A stretch of DNA of 64,000 bases from Diphasiastrum complanatum (lineage: Eukaryota > Streptophyta > Lycopodiopsida > Lycopodiales > Lycopodiaceae): positions 78,940,527-79,004,526 of the forward strand of contig CM055092.1 in NCBI GenBank assembly GCA_029204225.1. The letters are read 5' to 3'. The notes beneath the pieces were generated by a model that saw only the letters and a list, made by a program, of their open reading frames with translations, searched no databases and had not been told where the DNA came from. The translations under genes and the position numbers were made by a program. This document shows positions 1 to 10,290 of the stretch, piece by piece (positions within the stretch are counted from its first letter, which is position 1; each line of letters begins with the position of its first letter).

Positions 1-652
1 CGGGTTTTTTTTGGCTTTTTTGCGTTTTGCTACATTGGCTGACCGACGTCGCCAACTTATTAGCAACCCTAAAAACAGCTAGACAACCAAATATCCCAAA
101 GGCGGTTGGCGGTTACCAACTTTGTACATATGCAAAGACTGGCATAAATAGCAATAAAGGCTTATATTAAGATATTTTTTCTCAACACTTGTAAATCTAT
201 ATATTAGCTGATTCAAACTATGTAAGTGTTAATTTGAATTTTTGAATTGATTGAAACTCTCTTTCAATCAGAGTTTTTATCTGTAGCCATCGTTATCACG
301 CTCAGCAAGCTGAAGGTATTACTTCAAGCTATTTACTCACTGTTGATATTTTATCAAAGTGCAATTTTTGTCTGACTAGTACGTCGTTCATTTGCGCATT
401 TTGTATGAATTCTTCTACTTGAATAATTCTGCTACTAACTGTTGCGCTTCCATATCTACACACCGCTCTAATCATCGAGCTTCCGCTGCGCTCACGCCCA
501 CACATGATTTTATGACATGGCGGGCATTTCAGTAATCTACATTTCTACTGTGGATTATTGGTCTTGTTTCTACCAAGACGTCTTTCTAGCAAACGCGCAG
601 CCAATAGTATTTCGACAGTAGTTGTTTCTACAAACGAACTCGTTCAATTAGA

Positions 653-1300
653 ATGGATCCATCATCTAGTTCATCTCTCATTGACAAACTCGATGGAGAT
701 AGCTACCATCTCTGGAAATTCAAGATGAAGGTTATACTTCTAGCCAAAGAACTGTGGGACATCGTTGATGGCATAAAGCTCAAAGTAGAAGGTGATGCAG
801 AGTCAGAACCTCAACGAGTCAACCCACATCAGAGGACCGAAGTTCAACCTAGAAGGTCGAACAGGTCCAAATAGCCTCCATCAAGATTTATGGATGATTC
901 AGCCTGCTACTTTATGCAAGAACCAAACACAGTTGCTGAGGCGATGTCTACTCCTGATCCTGACCAGTGGAAAGCAGCAATGGACACCGAATTCGATTCT
1001 CTTATGGAGAATCAAACATGGACACTCACTGAGCTGCCAAAGGACCGAAAACCAATTCCATGCAAATGGATATTCAAGACAAAGTACGACGTTGAAGGAA
1101 GGCTAAATCGTTACAAGGCCAGGCTAGTCGCCAAAGGCTTTTCCCAGATTCCAAATCTGGATTATTCACAAACCTTTAGCCCAGTCATCAAACATGCGTC
1201 GGTCTGCCTCTCCTTTGCAGCTGCGACAGATCTTGAAGTCCACCAGATGGATGTCCAGACCATTTTCTCAATGGAACCATCGAAGAGGAAATCTACATGA
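653..1300 (+). pseudogene. copia gag N-terminus fused in frame to reverse transcriptase
   Basis: One reading frame runs from ATG 653 to 1300, broken only by a TAG at 872-874. The first ~50 residues are a copia gag N-terminus (LDGDSYHLWKFKMKVILLAK). After a short charged linker the frame continues directly into the pre-RT and RT region: 'DQWKAAMDTEFDSLMENQTW', then 'PCKWIFKTKYDVEG' and 'YKARLVAKGFSQ'. The rest of gag, the zinc knuckle, protease and integrase are absent. The gene therefore looks like an in-frame internal deletion, later hit by the TAG and by a frameshift near 1260. Family assignment is sure; functionality is excluded. Confidence 0.85.
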
Positions 1301-1893
1301 CGCAGCCAGAGAGATACGAACTCAACGGCAAGCAACAACACCTTGTATGAAAAATCCACAAGGTGCTCTACCGGGTGAAATAGTCACCCGGAGCCTGGTT
1401 CCAGAAGATCAACTCCTAATAGAGAATGGTTTCATTCCAAACTCAGCAGACTGGAATGTCTATTTCAAGTCTGTATCAAATTACTTCATCATCATCACTC
1501 TCTACATAGATGATAAACTCTTATTCAGTAATAATCTGAATCTGATGAAGGATACAAAATGCATGCTGGCCCAAGAATACAAGATGATTGACATGGCCCA
1601 CTATTGTCTCGGAATCCAAATTCAATGAGATCGACTCAGTAGACTGATCTTTATCAATCATCAACGATATCTCAACAACGTGCTGGAAAAATATGGAATG
1701 GCCAACTGCAAACCCAGTCTCTTTCCACTCGACCCTGGACTAAAGCTATCAAACGAACAGTCTCCTCAAACTAAGACAGAAAAGGAGGAGATGAAGCGTT
1801 ACCCATTTTAATCCATCATTGGCTCACTGATGTACGCAATGATCTACACGCGACTAGACCTTGCATATTCGGTCAGTACACTCAGCCAGTTCC
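1301..1893 (+). pseudogene. copia reverse transcriptase, C-terminal part (broken)
   Basis: This is the continuation of the RT in shifted frames. Residues resembling 'TIEEEIYMTQPERYELNGKQ' follow the frameshift near 1260. The catalytic motif reads Y-I-D-D (TLYIDDKLLFS, about 1500-1530), close to the usual copia YVDD. Further on come 'AHYCLGIQIQ' and 'SIIGSLMYAMIYTRLDLAY'. Stops at 1626-1628 and in 'PF-stop-SIIGS' break it. RNase H is not present; the sequence jumps to an unrelated repeat at about 1894-1905. Confidence 0.8.
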
Positions 1894-1899
1894 TGTCAA

Positions 1900-3415
1900 T
1901 CATCCTCTCTACGAGTTCATTCTAGATTTCTGCTCAAGAGTTCATGCTGAAATTTTCAAAAAAATTCAAAATTTCTAGAACCATCTAGAATCACTGCTAC
2001 CATGGCTTCTCACGACACGTCGCTCTCACTTCATCGTCGTAAGTCCCCTAGCCTTATTCGGGTGACATATTCTTGATTTCCATCAAGAATTATGTTGAAA
2101 CATTCATCCTAGCCAAGGATATTCTTACTAACCTTGAGTTTGATCTGACGTATTTTACGGATCAGTAGAGCAAGGGTTTGGTCTGAGCAACCTACTCCAC
2201 TTATTCAGACGAGTTTCAAATATTTCGGATCATGTCTAAGGACGGCAGTTCTACCATCATCAACATCTTCCCAGAACATTTACAAAGCATTGGATTTCCT
2301 AACCTGGGCGAGACGATCCATGGCAAGGGTACCAGCTACGATGTCAAATATTTCACAAAGTTTGTGATGGACGACGGAAAGACAATTGCCCAAACCAAAG
2401 ATGACATCACTATTCACCTCATCACAGATCCAAAGCTCAAGGCAACATCAAAAATCCTCGTGGCCATGGTCGAGGTCCACATTGCCAAAATAGATCACAT
2501 TCTACCTAGCAATCTATTTTCATTAACCCTCACCATGGATGATCCCACTCACAATTACAAGTGGACAGAGAAAGTGTCCAACAAATTATGTGTGGCCCTG
2601 AAAGCTAGAAAAGCCACCACCAAATGTGGATATCTCCTCTACATGTTGATCACAAAGCAACTCGGACATCGAATGACCGCAGCTATCAAAGAGCTCAAAG
2701 ACATCTATTTTAGCACCAAAAAGCACGCTAGTCCACAACTGTCAGCCAAACCTATTTCACTTGCACCACCAACCAAGAAGCAGAAAGGTAAGGCAATAAG
2801 CACGGATGACACCATCCCCCCTTGATCTTATCCAGTGATATAGGGATAGAGTATGCTGAATCCGGAGGGAGCTTGAAATCCTCTCAAGTCTCAAAGGAGG
2901 TTCTAGCGCAGCAGGAGGCTCTACTCCAACAAGCTCACCAACGAAGACAAGCGGTGGCTGCAACAGCTGGCTCTTTGGATGCTAGTGTTTCCAGTTCTAG
3001 TTCAGCAGGCATGGCCCTGTCTACTTCAGCTATTCCGGTATCATTACCTACTAACACCACTCCCCTTCCACCACTACCCCCACCATTTACTATCACATCC
3101 ACCCCCTCATTCACACTTAACAAAGGTTTTGACTCCATAATCCCACGAAAGCCCTCACCTGTACATTCTTCCACCCTACTTGACTCTGCAATCAATGTAG
3201 ACAACTTTGTACTACAGCTACTAACACAAACCACATCCACCACTAATCCACTCCACACGTCTCCGACACGCATTCAGTCACCACCACATTCACCTCCTAT
3301 CATACCACAATCACCTCCTATCATCCCACAATCACCTCCCCCTACATTTTCCCACATTCCAACATCTCCCCCCATTCCAGACTTTCTTTCATTAAAATTT
3401 CATGCCATATCCTAA
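1900..3415 (+). pseudogene. unrecognised retroelement ORF, copy 1, with proline-rich tail
   Basis: This is homologous over its leader and about 280 codons to the ORF at 19190-20051, which lies between integrase and LTR in a gypsy element. The shared leader begins near 1900 and the shared start is ATG 2002 (MASHD). Frameshifts and stops interrupt codons before about 2230. A long frame 2232-2825 then carries the conserved core ('LQSIGFPNLGETIHGKGT', 'SLTLTMDDPTHNYKW', 'TTKCGYLLYMLITKQLG'). One more frameshift leads into 2822-3415: a Gln-rich, probably coiled stretch (QQEALLQQAHQRRQ), then a Ser/Thr/Pro-rich tail with the repeat SPPIIPQ. I recognise no domain. It could be an envelope-position or capsid-like accessory protein; that is inference from the second copy's position. 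Confidence 0.6.
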
Positions 3416-4063
3416 CTATGCATGCACACTCCCTGACATTGGCCCTTGGGAGCAATTACCCCTAACAGCCCAAAAAGCAGTATGGTTGGTGATGTCAGAA
3501 GTAGGTGAGTAATGGAATGCGGATTCTTCCTACTTCCAATGCATGACTATGACTTATCAAAAATTGAACAAAGCAGTAGTGATGGAAATCATGTTCAATC
3601 TTTAGCAACTAACTTTCGCTAGATACTAAGTGATTACGTAGTCAAACATAAAGTATTGAATTCTCATACAATTTCTATCAGATACAAAAGCAATACAGAG
3701 ATGAATGCATTGTGACATAAACTATGCAATAAGAAAATAGTATTGATTCAGAAAAACAAGATCAATGCTAATGAGTGCAAGACAATAGCAGATAGAAATT
3801 GCGCACTCTAAAGCTGTCTCTAAGTAACTGAGAATAAGTCTGAAATAAGCAACTCTGCTGATAAGCAGTAGCACAATAGCAACTCTAAAATAAATCTCTA
3901 AAAGACTGAGCTAGAATGCTCAAGAGAGTTCAAGCTTGAAAGCTTCCTTAGATCAAACGACACTTGTGCATAGCAGAGACATCCGAAAACACGTAGGTGT
4001 TTCAAACTTGGTTTGTAGTCATAGTAGCCTTCAAATGGTGTCTTGGAATCAACTGATTTAGTG
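3416..4063. other. no gene seen
   Basis: AT-rich sequence between the ORF ending at 3415 and the copia integrase fragment. Possibly the remainder of the minus-strand copia element E (its 3' side), but I found no LTR end or coding frame. Confidence 0.4.
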
Positions 4064-4423
4064 CTAAAGTAAATTTTGCAGATAGCAGGCCATAGAGATT
4101 GCTTCTGCCCAAAAGGTTTGAGGCAAATGTGCGTTGACTGCCATGGATTGTGCAGCTTTCGATAGTGTGCGATTCTTCCGTTCAGCTACTCCATTCTGTT
4201 GTGGAGTGTAGCTCGTAGTAAACTGATGGTGCATGCCACATGAAGATAGGTAGTCCTTCATATCATTTGACAAGTACTCTCCCCCTGAATCAGACCGTAG
4301 GGCCAATGTGGAAGTCATCTCCATTGAATTTGTTGATGAGACGGATCTCTGAGGTTGAACCTTCCATTGTAATCGAGTAGCAGATATAAAACACAAACTA
4401 AATGAAACAACTCTATAGAACAA
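4064..4423 (-). pseudogene. copia gag start fused to integrase fragment
   Basis: The integrase core is clear: LRSDSGGEYLSNDM contains the second catalytic Asp. HQFTTSYTPQQNGVAERKNR carries the catalytic Glu in the usual NGVAERKN context, followed by 'AHLPQTFWAEAISMACYLQN'. Directly upstream, in another frame, the codons match a gag start (EGSTSEIRLINKFNGD, as in element F at about 24.65 kb). The join lies near 4310-4325. Protease, zinc knuckle and the first integrase Asp are missing. Confidence 0.75.
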
Positions 4424-4968
4424 AAAACGTGTTAAGTACTATTGTAATTCCTAGACTCTAGTAATCCAATAAACCTATGGCTCTAATATCACTTTGTTAG
4501 GGGCTGACGCCACCTTGTGGGATGCGATGGAATGTGAATTATCAACTCTGATACCACATCGGTTGACGTTTGGATTGATGTCAACTGATGAAACAAAGAA
4601 TTCTGATTTTATGAGCTATTCTTTGCGTTGAATCAGATTATCAGTGTAGGAATCTTAGACTGCCATGAAAGAGAGATTGTGGAACAACGATTAGGCGTCT
4701 TAGACAGCCATGCAATCCTCTAATACTGATAACCTGGTAAGAAGAGAATGTAGAATCAATTTAGGCATCGGAGACAACCATAGAATTCTCTGATAATAGT
4801 GTTTGTGTAAGAGGAGTGAAAGTTATCATTCAACAAGAATGCAAAAGGATGTAGAACAATAGCAAATCTGTATAAAGAAGTTGTAGAAACAATGATCATA
4901 TTACAATACAATCGTGCTGATAGGTGCGTGATCCTACTTACAGATTCAAAACAATTGCTAACATTCTG

Positions 4969-5074
<106 letters not shown>

Positions 5075-5690
5075 CACTAACTCTAAGGAGTCAGCTACTA
5101 TAAGACCCGTTCTGGTCGGTTTGATCTTTGACAAATGACTTATGATGACACTTACAATGACTTCTATCTCATCTGATTCCTTGTCTTCAATCGCTCATAT
5201 ACATTTACAGCAGCTGGAAGATCTTGCATTATTCTAGCTTTACATTTACAAGATTACTTAACAGCTGATTAACTACCTAATTGGACAGTTGTTATTGGAG
5301 CGTGAAGACGTAGATAGTCTGTACATGGAATATTGTGTATTTCTACAGAGTGTCACCTGTGTAATATCTCGTGTAAATCTGTAGTGTCGCCTATGTAGTA
5401 TCCTGTGTAAAACTGCAATGTCAAATTTTTTGCCTTTTTGCTTGTCAGAAATTGCATGTACAAATGCAGTGTCGCATTTTGCCCTAATTGTCGCCTGTCA
5501 AAAACTGCATGTAAAAATGTAGTGTCTTTTTTTTTCGCAAAAAGTGTGGCTTTTCTGGAAGTGCCTAAATGGCCCCAAAAACAACTTGAATAAGTGTCGC
5601 TAAACACTTAGCTGCAAATTAAGGCAAAAAGAAGTGACAGTGTCGAGTGTCGGGTTTTTCACCTATGAAAAAACCTGAGTATATAAATCA

Positions 5691-6319
5691 GAGAAGGTAG
5701 AAGGGCTGTTGTGATGAGTAGGAGTTAGATTAAATTCCAACATGGTGGCCTATCATGTATTGTGATGTTATCCAAAATTGCGATCCATGTCAATGAGTGA
5801 AAAAAAACTCACAACCACATCAAATTGGCCACTAACACAATCTTACCTCTAACACCATTTAAAAAGTTGGGGATTGAGTTGGACCTAACAAATTCCCTAC
5901 TCATCATAAAAAGGACTGATATATTATGCTAGAAACTGGCTACTATACTAAAGTGGTGGAATGAGCAACAACCAAAAGGAGTGATGCTAAAACATTGACA
6001 AACTCTCTATTTGAAAATATTATAACCAATTAATAATAAGGAAACACATTTTAACAATCATATTACTAAAGAACTGGCAAAATATTTTTTGATTTCCCAT
6101 CAAAAGACAATTCCATATAATCCAAACGCTAATAGAACTAAGAATATGCTCGTCTCAATATCTATGAATTTTCCAACACTATCCCCTACTAAGATCAGTG
6201 GCGGTCTGCGACGAGACTTTGCAAGGATTTTTCACTTGAGACTCTAATTTGCTTCATGACGGATTTCGATTAAGTGATAAGTCGCTTTCTCCATGAACTC
6301 CAGCCGATCCACATTCTAG
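5691..6319. other. no gene seen
   Basis: AT-rich sequence with no coherent reading frame and no recognisable repeat. Confidence 0.4.
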
Positions 6320-6830
6320 TCATACGCGTGTAAATAAAAACATTTGTGTCAACCAATTTGTTGTTGTCCATGTTATAAACTTACTTTCCCAAGATCCACC
6401 GATCATCGACGCACGGTAGTAAAGCCTTGCCAATGAAAGTTGATTTTTAACATCGTCTAACGCTATCGGCTTATTCGGATCGAATGCCAAAGGAGGTAGG
6501 CAATCATCCCATCTTGTCGTAAGTATTACCAGATAGGTCAAATCATGTACATAGAGCACCGATTGTCTCACAGTGGGATCGTGTGACGATTGGTATTCAT
6601 TGGCGTAGCTTTGTAACGCCCTATAAAATCCACTGAAATATTCCAATTAAAGTTTTGATGTATAATTGGCTAGTTGTGCATACGAATGGTGATCTGACTC
6701 AACAGTGTGCTACAATCTGTCCATTTCCTTCGTCTTGCATCAAGACATACTACAGGTTCACCTTTAGCCGCATAATTCCTTATGGCCATAGGAATTTTTT
6801 CAAACATGATCTGTTGAGTGCACTATAGTG
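6320..6830 (-). pseudogene. unrecognised spliced coding remnant
   Basis: Two coding-looking blocks lie on the minus strand. The upstream block (about 6810-6670) reads MFEKIPMAIRNYAAKGEP, then VVCLDARRRKWTDCSTLLSQ. The downstream block (about 6638-6387) begins after a plausible acceptor (ATATTTCAG), reads GFYRALQSYANEYQSSHDP ... RWDDCLPPLAFDP ... LARLYYRASMIGGSW, and ends at a consensus donor (GTAAGT). The phase between the two blocks does not close with a simple intron, so I treat it as a gene fragment or decayed gene. I recognise no family. Its closeness to the Ulp1-like exons at 7.0-7.3 kb, on the opposite strand, suggests transposon-derived sequence but does not show it. Confidence 0.35.
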
Positions 6831-7045
6831 GCAAAAATATATTTGCTGGCATGTGAAAAAAAAAATACTAGAGTTTAAGATATGTTGCTTTCTTTATTTG
6901 TGTCTTCTATCTCTCTATGTTATGACTCTGAATTTTGCCTTGATGCAATCATTACTGGAGCTTGAATATTATATCGATCAAAATTGATAAAGATGGTGTA
7001 TCAAATTTTCTATGTGTGAAGCTGAATTTTGCCGAATTCACACAG

Positions 7046-7295
7046 AGAATTTGATGGTCTTATGCCAAAAGCTATCAGAGAGATACCAACAACTGCAAAG
7101 TCCTTTCAAGTAAGCTATTTTTCTATTACTTTTTCTTAGAATTTGTAGTATTGTTGTTCTTTTCACTTTGTGTCTATCATGATATTAATAGTCTACTTTT
7201 ATTACTTGCAGTGGGTACAACAAAAGGATTCTTTTAGTTGTGGTTGGTTTGTGATATACAACATCAAATTATTTTTTGAGTGGTATAATTTACAG
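7046..7295 (+). pseudogene. Ulp1-like cysteine protease fragment, two exons
   Basis: Exon 7046-7109 (EFDGLMPKAIREIPTTAKSF) ends at a GTAAGC donor. Intron 7110-7211 ends TTACTTGCAG. Exon 7212-7295 reads WVQQKDSFSCGWFVIYNIKL and ends at an AG before GTGGAT. The pattern Q-Q-x-D-S-x-S-C-G-x-F-V matches the end of the C48 (Ulp1/SENP) peptidase domain: oxyanion-hole Gln then nucleophile Cys-Gly. The His/Asp part of the triad is not visible nearby. Such isolated Ulp1 domains are common in plant Mutator- and CACTA-type transposons; which one this is cannot be told. Confidence 0.45.
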
Positions 7296-8448
7296 GTGGA
7301 TGTTGACTTAGATAAGTTAAACTTCGGTTTATTTTTTTCATTTGATTATGTAAACTTTCTATAGTTTAGCATTGTGTCTATCATGAAATCACTAATCCAT
7401 TGTGTTGAAAATGATAGTTCACTCTATTATGTTCACATGGACCAATAGAAATCCTACAAATGGACCTCAACATAACTAACACAATCTCCCATAATGATGT
7501 AAACTGTAGTTTCCCATTGAGCCAGTCTAAACAGCATGCTATTGGCCTATGAATTTGGTGACGATCGAAATGGTTGCTTGGGCACAAAGTCCCATAATGC
7601 CAAAATGAACTCAAGCAACATTGAGCATCTTAAGTGGCAATACTTATAGGACCCTTTCAAGTCAAGAGTTACTCTAATGGATAAGGACATCAATTGATCA
7701 TCTCATCCAAAGAGTAGAACCACACCTGTTCTAGTGCAACATGAACTACACAAAACTCGTCAATCCTTCAAATATTTGGTGTGATTAACGGCAACAATTG
7801 CCAAAATCTGATGATTAGTAGTGATGAGATCACTTTGATTAGCACTTTTGCATGTCTAGTTGTGGAGCCACAATTTACTTGCACAAATTCTTGTTAAATT
7901 GGTTGAAAAGATTGTCATTGTACAACTTTTGAACCAAGTTTGGTGGGAATCAGACATTCTTCTTAAATCTACATATATGGCATGCTGCATATACAAGCAT
8001 GAGGATCACACAAAAGTAAACTAGATATTGCATAGAGGGAAAAAATTTTGCTGTCAAAATATATTGGACAAGCATCATCAAGAAAACTTTCAATTAACAA
8101 ATTAAAATGCTAAACTCCACCACAACTGTTTGGATCTTGCCAATGTATATTTATGAAAATGTTCTAAAAACTTGCCATATTGTCAGATTGTTAGACACCC
8201 TTGAGATCAATTCAGTATAGAATCTTCACACAAACATAAACTTGTGGAGAGAGAGGAAGAATGAGATGGACCTCAACATATCCTAGACATGATCTCATGC
8301 ACGATTTAAGAGTGTAGATGGGATAATGGTGGACCATGAGCTTCATATCATTGGACATTATTGCATGCATTATTTCATGAGCATAGAACATACAACCACC
8401 AACAATATAAGCTTCACATTCGAGTGATTTTGGCTAGGAAATTTCGAG
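7296..8448. other. no gene seen
   Basis: AT-rich, stop-rich in all frames. No repeat or coding signal that I can support. Confidence 0.4.
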
Positions 8449-8589
<141 letters not shown>

Positions 8590-8825
8590 CATCATGTTTT
8601 GTCTCAAATTTTCGGGATGTCATGGAGATCCGGATGTGCACATCAAGAACTGAGCCTACATTCCAAATGCCAAAAAAGTGGTTCCAGGATGTACACAACA
8701 TCCAGGAACAAGCTTTACTAGAACATCCTGGAAGTGCAGGTTTTTATAAATGCATGTCTTTGATAAGCTTGTACTCCCAAACTGGAGGCCTATCTTGGGG
8801 ATGTATTCGGGATGCAAGAGAATGC

Positions 8826-8827
<2 letters not shown>

Positions 8828-8903
<76 letters not shown>
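8828..8903. repeat. (GA)n microsatellite, 76 bp
   Basis: A second GA tract in the same orientation, 241 bp after the first one ends. Confidence 0.97.
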
Positions 8904-8905
<2 letters not shown>

Positions 8906-9659
8906 TATCTGTAATTGAAATCTGATGTCACTCAATATATTGAGTAGAGCAAGGGCTTTCCAAGTGAAGTTCAATTATGTTGTTGGAATTTCCCAAATAG
9001 ACTCGTAGTTTATATTCAAACTGATCAGCAGCTCAAACTACATGCACCCAAGATCCGATCAGCTGTATGTTTCCCAAACCAAATCTGATGGAAGTTTGAG
9101 TATTCACTAAGCTTCCCAAGTTGAGAAACTGATACATGATCTCTCCTTTGATATGCTCTTTTCCAAGGATCAGATCAGGGTATGTATATGAGCCTGCAAT
9201 TTCATTTTTCTTGTATGGACCTGCAAAGTTTTGTTCAAATATTTGCTTCTAAGGTTTGAGCAAAGATTGTTAATTCACTATGATGATCAATCTGTCTGTG
9301 AATCTACTAAAATCATAGCTCCGGGTTCTAAGTTTCTAACACCAGAAAATTCCTGACACAAGATTCTGCTTCTAGAAAGAATGCATATAATTTCTAAATT
9401 CTAAGTCAGTGATCATGTAACCTCTCTATCTATCTGTAAGAGCTCTTATTTTCAGGGCTGCTCTCCTTGTAGAATCCGTATTAACGTAAAAGCAACTGAA
9501 AGTCTTTTTCCACATTGAGCCCCATCTTCCCTGTACCATATATGTTAAACGACATATCCAGGTTAGAGTGAACAAGCTTATAGCCAAAGAAGGAAACAAT
9601 ATGACAGAAAACAAGACTGAAGATCTATCATATCACAGTTATTGTGTGTGCAATAAAGA
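8904..9659. other. no gene seen
   Basis: Intergenic sequence with only short chance frames. Confidence 0.4.
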
Positions 9660-10290
9660 CCAAGGAACATGAAATAAAGTATAGAGTTTGAAAACTTTGT
9701 CAGAGTAATGCAAATATTGTGATTACGATCAGATAAGAGCCTTAGTTGGAAGCAGCCCTCAGTACATTTGATATACATCGGATTTGCAAATCTTCTTCTT
9801 TTTTGTAGGCAATGGAATAGACTTGTTGATTGGCTACGGGATCAAGTAGAATGTCTTCTCATTTAGTAACTGCTATGACAAGAGGATGATAAACACGAGC
9901 TTGGGTCGATATGAAATGCAGCCAAGGCATATAAATACTGCAAATTCTCAGCATAGCTTTTGAGAAGTAAGCAAAGTTTTTCAGAGTTAATGCAAAGGTG
10001 ACTAACAATCGGATAAAGGCTTTGGTTAGAGGCAGCCGGCCTCGGTACGTTTGATAGACAATCGCATTCGCAAATGTATTCTTTTTTTCTATAAGCAATG
10101 GACTAAACTAGCTACAAGGACGTTACGCAATTTCTCGTATACTGATTAGTGCTAAGGGGATGCTGAACACTAGCTTGGATCGAGATGAAAATGCAGCTAA
10201 GGAAAATCAATATTGCAAATTCTCAGCATAACTGTTGAGAGTAAGCAAACGTGGATGAACAACATTGAGATAATGCAAAAGAACAGTGCA
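9660..10290. repeat. imperfect tandem duplication, period about 280 bp
   Basis: The block 'gcagcc...tcagta/ggtac(a/g)tttgata...ca' at about 9727-9780 recurs at about 10006-10060. The block 'ttctcagcata(g/a)c...gagaagtaagcaaa' at about 9940-9970 recurs at about 10214-10245. A third, more diverged unit may begin near 9600. The second unit contains the last codons of the minus-strand ORF ending at 10223, so the duplication involves that gene's 3' end. Confidence 0.7.

Larger units (their letters stand above)
1..1893 (+). mobile_element. Ty1/copia element G, internally deleted
   Basis: This is a plus-strand copia retrotransposon remnant. Bases 1 to about 650 have no ORF and look like LTR or leader sequence (an AT-rich 'ataaatagcaataaagg' near 145-165 could be promoter-like), but no LTR boundary or primer site could be fixed because the window begins here. 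A gag start follows at 653, then reverse transcriptase sequence to about 1893, where similarity stops and an unrelated retroelement ORF begins. Protease and integrase are missing, so the element cannot act alone. Confidence 0.8.
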
